A DNA stretch of 15,000 nucleotides from Symbiodinium natans. Taxonomy: Eukaryota > Sar > Dinophyceae > Suessiales > Symbiodiniaceae. Of this stretch, positions 12,076 through 15,000 are shown piece by piece. The DNA is taken from NCBI GenBank assembly GCA_905221605.1, contig CAJNDS010002468.1:277501-292500 (forward strand), written 5' to 3'. How positions within the stretch are numbered: position 1 is the stretch's first letter; every line of letters starts with the position of its first letter. The position numbers were made by a program, and so were the translations under genes. Under the pieces are notes generated by a model, which ran no database searches, was not told the origin of the DNA, and saw only the letters and a list, made by a program, of their open reading frames with translations.

Positions 12076-12204
12076 TTCTTTCCCGCAATTTCCGGGGTCT
12101 AGGTTTAGCTCAGGGCGTTGGTCCGCGAACGTTTTTTGGGGCTTTCAGGCTTGCGGGCTTTATTTGGGGGGGAGACCTAGAGCCGGCTCGATGAGGTTGA
12201 GGTG
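12076..12204 (+). other. Unique island, weak exon candidate
   Basis: A 130-bp stretch. Near its right end, ACCTAG followed by AGCCGGCTCGATGAGGTTGAG|GTGAAC could be a 24-nt micro-exon reading SRLDEVEV, but so short a reading has little weight. Confidence 0.2.
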
Positions 12205-12206
12205 AA

Positions 12207-12306
12207 CAAACCCTAAACCCTAAACCCTAAACCCGAAACCCTAAACCCTAAACCCTAAACCCTAAACCCTAAACCCTAAACCCTAAACCCTAAACCCTAA
12301 ACCCTG
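12207..12306. repeat. CCCTAAA array, about 14 copies
   Basis: Near-perfect CCCTAAA with one CCCGAAA unit; the last large telomere-like array in the window. Confidence 0.93.
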
Positions 12307-12470
12307 TGAAGCTTCCGGAGAGTTGGGGGGGGGGTTTGAAGTTTAAGGCTGCAGAGATCTGGGGCTTAACTGTGAAGCTTCCGGAGGGTTGGGGGGTTGG
12401 GGGGGGGGTTGAAGTTTAAGGCTGTAGGGGGGTGGGGGGGTGGGGGGGGGGGATGGGGGAACGTCCTGTT
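12306..12470. repeat. G-rich duplicated segment
   Basis: GTGAAGCTTCCGGAG(A/G)GTTGGGGG followed by GAAGTTTAAGGCTG occurs at about 12306-12352 and 12370-12425. A G-rich tail with runs of 5-9 G (12426-12452) follows. The - strand open reading (12366-12557) is Pro-rich from these G runs and is not accepted. Confidence 0.85.
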
Positions 12471-13040
12471 TCTAACTACATGTTTCAACCCGAATCCCTC
12501 AAAGGCCCCAAAGTTTGAATTCTCAACCCTCCCTAAACCCAGACACTGAGACTTCAACTCTGAACCCGAAAATTCGAAGAAGGCACAACTCGAGCCTTAA
12601 ACTCGGCTCTTCCGCGAAAGCCATGCCGAATTAACTGACTAAATTGAATTACCGAGCTGCTGCGTACACATCTTGCGACGTGAGCTCACCTGTTAGTGTT
12701 AGGGCCTAAACTGCAGTCCTGCATGGGGTCACTTTTACATGTCAGGCGTCTGCTTGCTAGCGGTAATCAAGCCCTAAGCACAAGCCCGAACTATGTGTAA
12801 ACTACTTCACCAGCCAAAAATGTGCAGCTTTACATCCGCCGGCGCAATTTCTCGAGTCGAAGCATTCGTGTTTCCAGACTAGCAACTTCGAAGTTCGTAG
12901 TTTTGACAAGCTGCGCTGGCTGAGTGTGGGCCTCAGCACTGACAGAGCAGAATCGGACGAGCGAGCCCCTTGCTCGAATTTTTTTGTTGTGGTATGCTTG
13001 GAAGCTCAATTTTGGGCAGCGTCGGCCACAGAAAAACTCT
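12471..13040. other. Unassigned unique sequence, 570 bp
   Basis: No long open frame, no repeat array and no tRNA- or rRNA-like structure that I can see. Base composition is mixed. A small hairpin CGAGC-GCTCG (12958-12976) followed by seven T (12979-12985) is present. It could be promoter, intron or spacer for the candidate exon downstream. The largest stretch in the window without telomere-like repeat or tandem structure. Confidence 0.5.
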
Positions 13041-13048
13041 CAAGTTGA

Positions 13049-13381
13049 GTGGCTCTGAACATGAAACCCTACAGGCCGAGACCTTATGGCTTGAGCAAAA
13101 CTTTTCCTAGGAGTTTCGGGGTTCAGGGTATTTTGGGGTTTATGCTTAGGGTTTATCACTGGGAAGAAGCTTTGGAGCCATGTCACATGCCCATCTTGGC
13201 TCTGGCTTGTGAGTCAACGCTCGCGTTGAGGTTATCATGCCATTCATCATGCTTTGTGTGGGGCTCAGACCACGCTATGGCACATGGGGCAGTGGTCTTT
13301 CAAGACGTTGTTCTAGGGGAGTCGGCAGGCTTCACCGAAGAGCTCAACTACAACGCTGGGCAGGCCGGAGAAAACTCCTAG
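13049..13381 (+). CDS. Candidate exon, hypothetical
   Basis: Open for 110 codons (GTG at 13049, first ATG at 13061), stop TAG at 13379-13381. The first third carries degenerate TTTAGGG relics (13117-13155) and may be non-coding. From about 13160 it reads WEEALEPCHMPILALACES, then HAMAHGAVVFQDVVLGESAG and FTEELNYNAGQAGENS, which is protein-like. The last 12 codons overlap the tail of the poly-C monomer (GGGCAGGCCGGAGAAAAC), and its stop TAG is followed by GTACT. TTAG|G at 13147-13151 is a possible acceptor. The overlapping frame from 13237 is mostly a shadow until it enters the next gene. Function unknown. Confidence 0.35.
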   Translation: MALNMKPYRPRPYGLSKTFPRSFGVQGILGFMLRVYHWEEALEPCHMPILALACESTLALRLSCHSSCFVWGSDHAMAHGAVVFQDVVLGESAGFTEELNYNAGQAGENS

Positions 13382-13508
13382 GTACTGTTGCCAAAGTCTT
13401 GCCCCCCCCCCCCCCAATCGCTGAAGCATGCATCTCATGCGAATTTTGTGTCGTTAATGGCCATGAAGGAATGGGGGCAGCCGAGCTGCGCCGGGCAGGC
13501 CGGAGAAA
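13382..13508. repeat. Poly-C monomer 1
   Basis: 127 bp: GTACTGTTGCCAAAGTCTTG, 14 C, AATCGCTGAAGCATG, GAATTTTGTGTCGTTAATGG, CCATGAAGGAATGG, GCAGCCGAGCTGCG and GGCAGGCCGGAGAAA. A partial tail of an earlier monomer precedes it (about 13345-13381). The gene at 13510 starts where this monomer breaks off. Confidence 0.93.
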
Positions 13509-13509
13509 C

Positions 13510-14427
13510 ATGTATGATGAAGAGAACCTGCGCGCTCGACGCCCAACGCAGGGCTATCTCCCGCAGATGGAGGGCATGCATGTCTTCTCTCAGCAGGGGT
13601 TGCCGGTGAAGGATGAGTACAGGAGGGTGTACACTGGCACCTGCAAAGGTACAACCATAGGGAAGTGGATCAGTTCGACAGCGAGCAGGTGTGGAAGCTG
13701 GAGCCTGGACTGAAGAAGAAGGTGCTTGGCAAGTCCGGGAAGGTGCTGGCAAGTGGCCCTTTGGACTGCCCTGACACTCCCAAGCCCCTAGAGGCCGGTC
13801 TGGAGCCCGTCACGTTCTTTGGTCTCCCACGTGCATACTATGAAGAAGTCATCCATTCCCTGTCTGTCGGCGGGGTGGTGAATGCTTCGGAGTCGGATGG
13901 GCTCCTGGCCCTGCAATGCGTCCTCCGGCAGCGGCACTGCATATCCATCTGCCAGACGGCAGAGCGCTGCGAAGAGCTCCGTGAGCGTCTCCGCTCTCTT
14001 CTCTGGGAGCAGATGGCTGGCAACCCCAAGGAAGAGTCCGTGTACGAGGCCAAACTGTGCCCCAGGCAGCACCTTTTGCATGTCGCCACTGTTCAGTCCG
14101 TGTTACCAGTTGCTAAGACATGCTTCGCGCCCAACCCAGGGCGAAGATTGTGCAGAATCTCACGGGCATTGGTGCGGAGGACGCGGCCGAAATTCAAAGC
14201 AAGGGCAAGGTAGCAGGAAAAGCAAAGGGCAAGAAGCCAGGGCGTGGCCGCGGACGTCAGCGGGTGCACATCAGGCTGGGCAGGCAGAGGCCTCGACAAC
14301 TGCGCCCTCCCCGAAGCGGAAGCGCCGCGCGCAGATGAAGGATGCTATCCTGGAGAAGCTCAAGAAGATGCGAGGTGTGCAGGCAGCCAAGACGGAGGAC
14401 CTTGGCGAGGCCGAGGCGCCTGGGTAA
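13510..14427 (+). pseudogene. Frameshifted gene, dinoflagellate-type hypothetical
   Basis: A gene-sized coding region of about 300 codons split over three frames. Piece 1 (13510-13665, ATG start) reads MYDEENLRARRPTQGYLPQ, then VKDEYRRVYTGTCKGTTIGK. Piece 2 (13665-14141) begins VDQFDSEQVWKLEPGLKKK and holds FFGLPRAYYEEVIHSLSVGG and CEELRERLRSLLWEQM. Piece 3 (14141-14260) reads AKIVQNLTGIGAEDAAEIQ and a Gly/Lys/Arg-rich run. Piece 4 (14260-14427) is a basic C-terminus with PKRKRRAQMKDAILEKLKK, ending TAA. Each switch equals one missing G (AAG/GTG, GGG/GCG, CAG/GCG). From memory, the Y-R-x-x-Y-(S/T)-G-T-x-K-G motif and the GLP-x-x-x-Y-x-E-x-I-H-S-L stretch recall a large uncharacterised family in Symbiodiniaceae; not tested. 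The basic tail with PKRKRR could be nuclear-targeting or nucleic-acid binding. It could be a pseudogene, an assembly with base deletions, or a gene with tiny unseen introns. The frame is open upstream of 13510, so the true start may be in another exon. Confidence 0.6.
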
Positions 14428-14562
14428 TGTTGCCAAAGTCTTGCCCCCCCCCCCCCCCCAAATCGCTGAAGCATGTCATCTCATGCGAATCTTGTGCCTT
14501 TAATGGCCATGAAGGAATGGGGGCAGCCGAGCTACGCCGGGCAGGCCGGAGAAAACGCCTAG
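14424..14562. repeat. Poly-C monomer 2
   Basis: 139 bp, starts GTAATGTTGCCAAAG, overlapping the stop of the gene, with a 16-base C tract (14444-14459). Ends GGCCGGAGAAAACGCCTAG. Confidence 0.95.
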
Positions 14563-14693
14563 GTAATGTTGCTCAAGTGTTGCCCCCCCCCCCCACCCCC
14601 CCCAATCGCTGAAGCATGTCATGTCATGTTTTTGTGTCTTTAATGGCCGTGAAGGAATGGTGGCAGCCGAGCTACGCCGGAGAAAACGCCTAG
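14563..14693. repeat. Poly-C monomer 3
   Basis: 131 bp. The C tract is 12 C, A, 8 C (14583-14603). Lacks GGGCAGGCC within the tail, so it is a small deletion variant. Confidence 0.95.
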
Positions 14694-14824
14694 GCCAAAA
14701 TCTGCCTCCCCCCCCCCTCCCCAATCGCTGAAGCATGACATCTCATGCGAATTTTGTGTCGTTAATGGCCATGAAGGAATGGTGGCAGCCGAGCTACGCC
14801 GGGCAGGCCGGAGAAAGCGCCTAG
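14694..14824. repeat. Poly-C monomer 4
   Basis: 131 bp. The left end is changed to CCAAAATCTGCCT and the C tract is broken by T's (longest run 10, 14708-14717). Confidence 0.95.
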
Positions 14825-14943
14825 GTACTTGGCCCCCCCCCCCCCCAATCGCTGAAGCATGTCATGTCATGCGAATTTTGTGTTTTTATTGGCCATGAAG
14901 GAATGGTGGCAGCCGAGCTACGCCGGGCAGGCCGGAGAAAGCG
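14825..14943. repeat. Poly-C monomer 5
   Basis: About 119 bp. Shortened left end GTACTTGG, then 14 C (14833-14846), with GTGTTTTTATTGGCC in place of GTGTCGTTAATGGCC. Confidence 0.95.
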
Positions 14944-15000
14944 CCGCGAATTTTGTGTCGTTAATGGCCATGAAGGAATGGTGGCAGCCGAGCTACGCTG
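14944..15000. repeat. Poly-C monomer 6, 5'-truncated and cut by window
   Basis: Begins at GCGAATTTTGTGTCG, missing the C tract and first 50 bp or so, and runs off the window. The array therefore continues to the right. Confidence 0.9.

Noticed and set aside
12958-12985. Rho-independent terminator (CGAGC / GCTCG hairpin plus T run)
   Set aside because: The stem is only 5 bp and the DNA looks eukaryotic nuclear, where this terminator type is not expected.
12471-13040. tRNA, 5S rRNA or spliced-leader RNA gene
   Set aside because: I found no cloverleaf, no GGTTCGAATCC-type B box and no exact leader string by eye. A covariance-model search would settle it.
13237-13713. One continuous 158-codon gene
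   Set aside because: It reads through a poly-C tract and a repeat monomer; only the portion after 13510 looks like real protein.
13435-14081. - strand open frames across the right-hand gene
   Set aside because: They are antisense shadows of a clearly protein-like + strand reading and of the repeat monomers.

Overview
This window looks like nuclear DNA of a photosynthetic eukaryote, most likely a dinoflagellate and perhaps a Symbiodiniaceae alga. No bacterial operon structure is visible. The evidence is indirect: plant/dinoflagellate-type telomere heptamers (CCCTAAA / TTTAGGG) scattered internally in both orientations; gene-like pieces all on the + strand; many unrelated short tandem repeat families; long dC/dG tracts; and, near the right end, a broken gene whose product resembles, from memory, a multicopy dinoflagellate family. 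A plant or other algal subtelomere cannot be excluded from sequence alone.

Layout. (1) Bases 1-8220 alternate between blocks of telomere-like repeat (about 50-450 bp) and short repeat-free islands (about 40-180 bp). Many islands read as plausible protein on the + strand, and several are bounded by splice-like signals (pyrimidine tract plus AG|G on the left, GT on the right). My reading is one or more genes made of mini-exons whose introns are built largely from telomere-like repeat. An alternative is gene scraps embedded in repeat. I could not join the islands into one continuous reading frame. (2) 8221-9450 is a composite repeat: a 57-bp unit, an inverted array of about 106-bp units open in the same frame on opposite strands in its two arms, then ten copies of a 47-50 bp unit. 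(3) 9450-10300 holds more telomere-like repeat, a GTGG-rich G-run block and a little unassigned sequence. (4) 10300-11800 is a chain of distinct repeat families: a 27-bp GGAACAG element, an AT-rich block, four large hairpins with near-perfect 18-22 bp stems, a 48-bp tandem repeat and a 42-bp tandem repeat. (5) 11820-12480 returns to telomere-like repeat with two more coding-like islands. (6) 12480-13040 is unassigned unique sequence. (7) 13050-15000 has a candidate exon, then a tandem repeat of 120-140 bp monomers each carrying a poly-C tract. A frameshifted gene (13510-14427) sits between the first and second full monomers.

The gene-like parts offer no readable pathway. The main interest is structural: telomere-like sequence as candidate intron material, hairpin-dense tandem repeats carrying a spliced-leader-like string, and a gene lying inside a poly-C satellite with three reading-frame changes all in the same direction.
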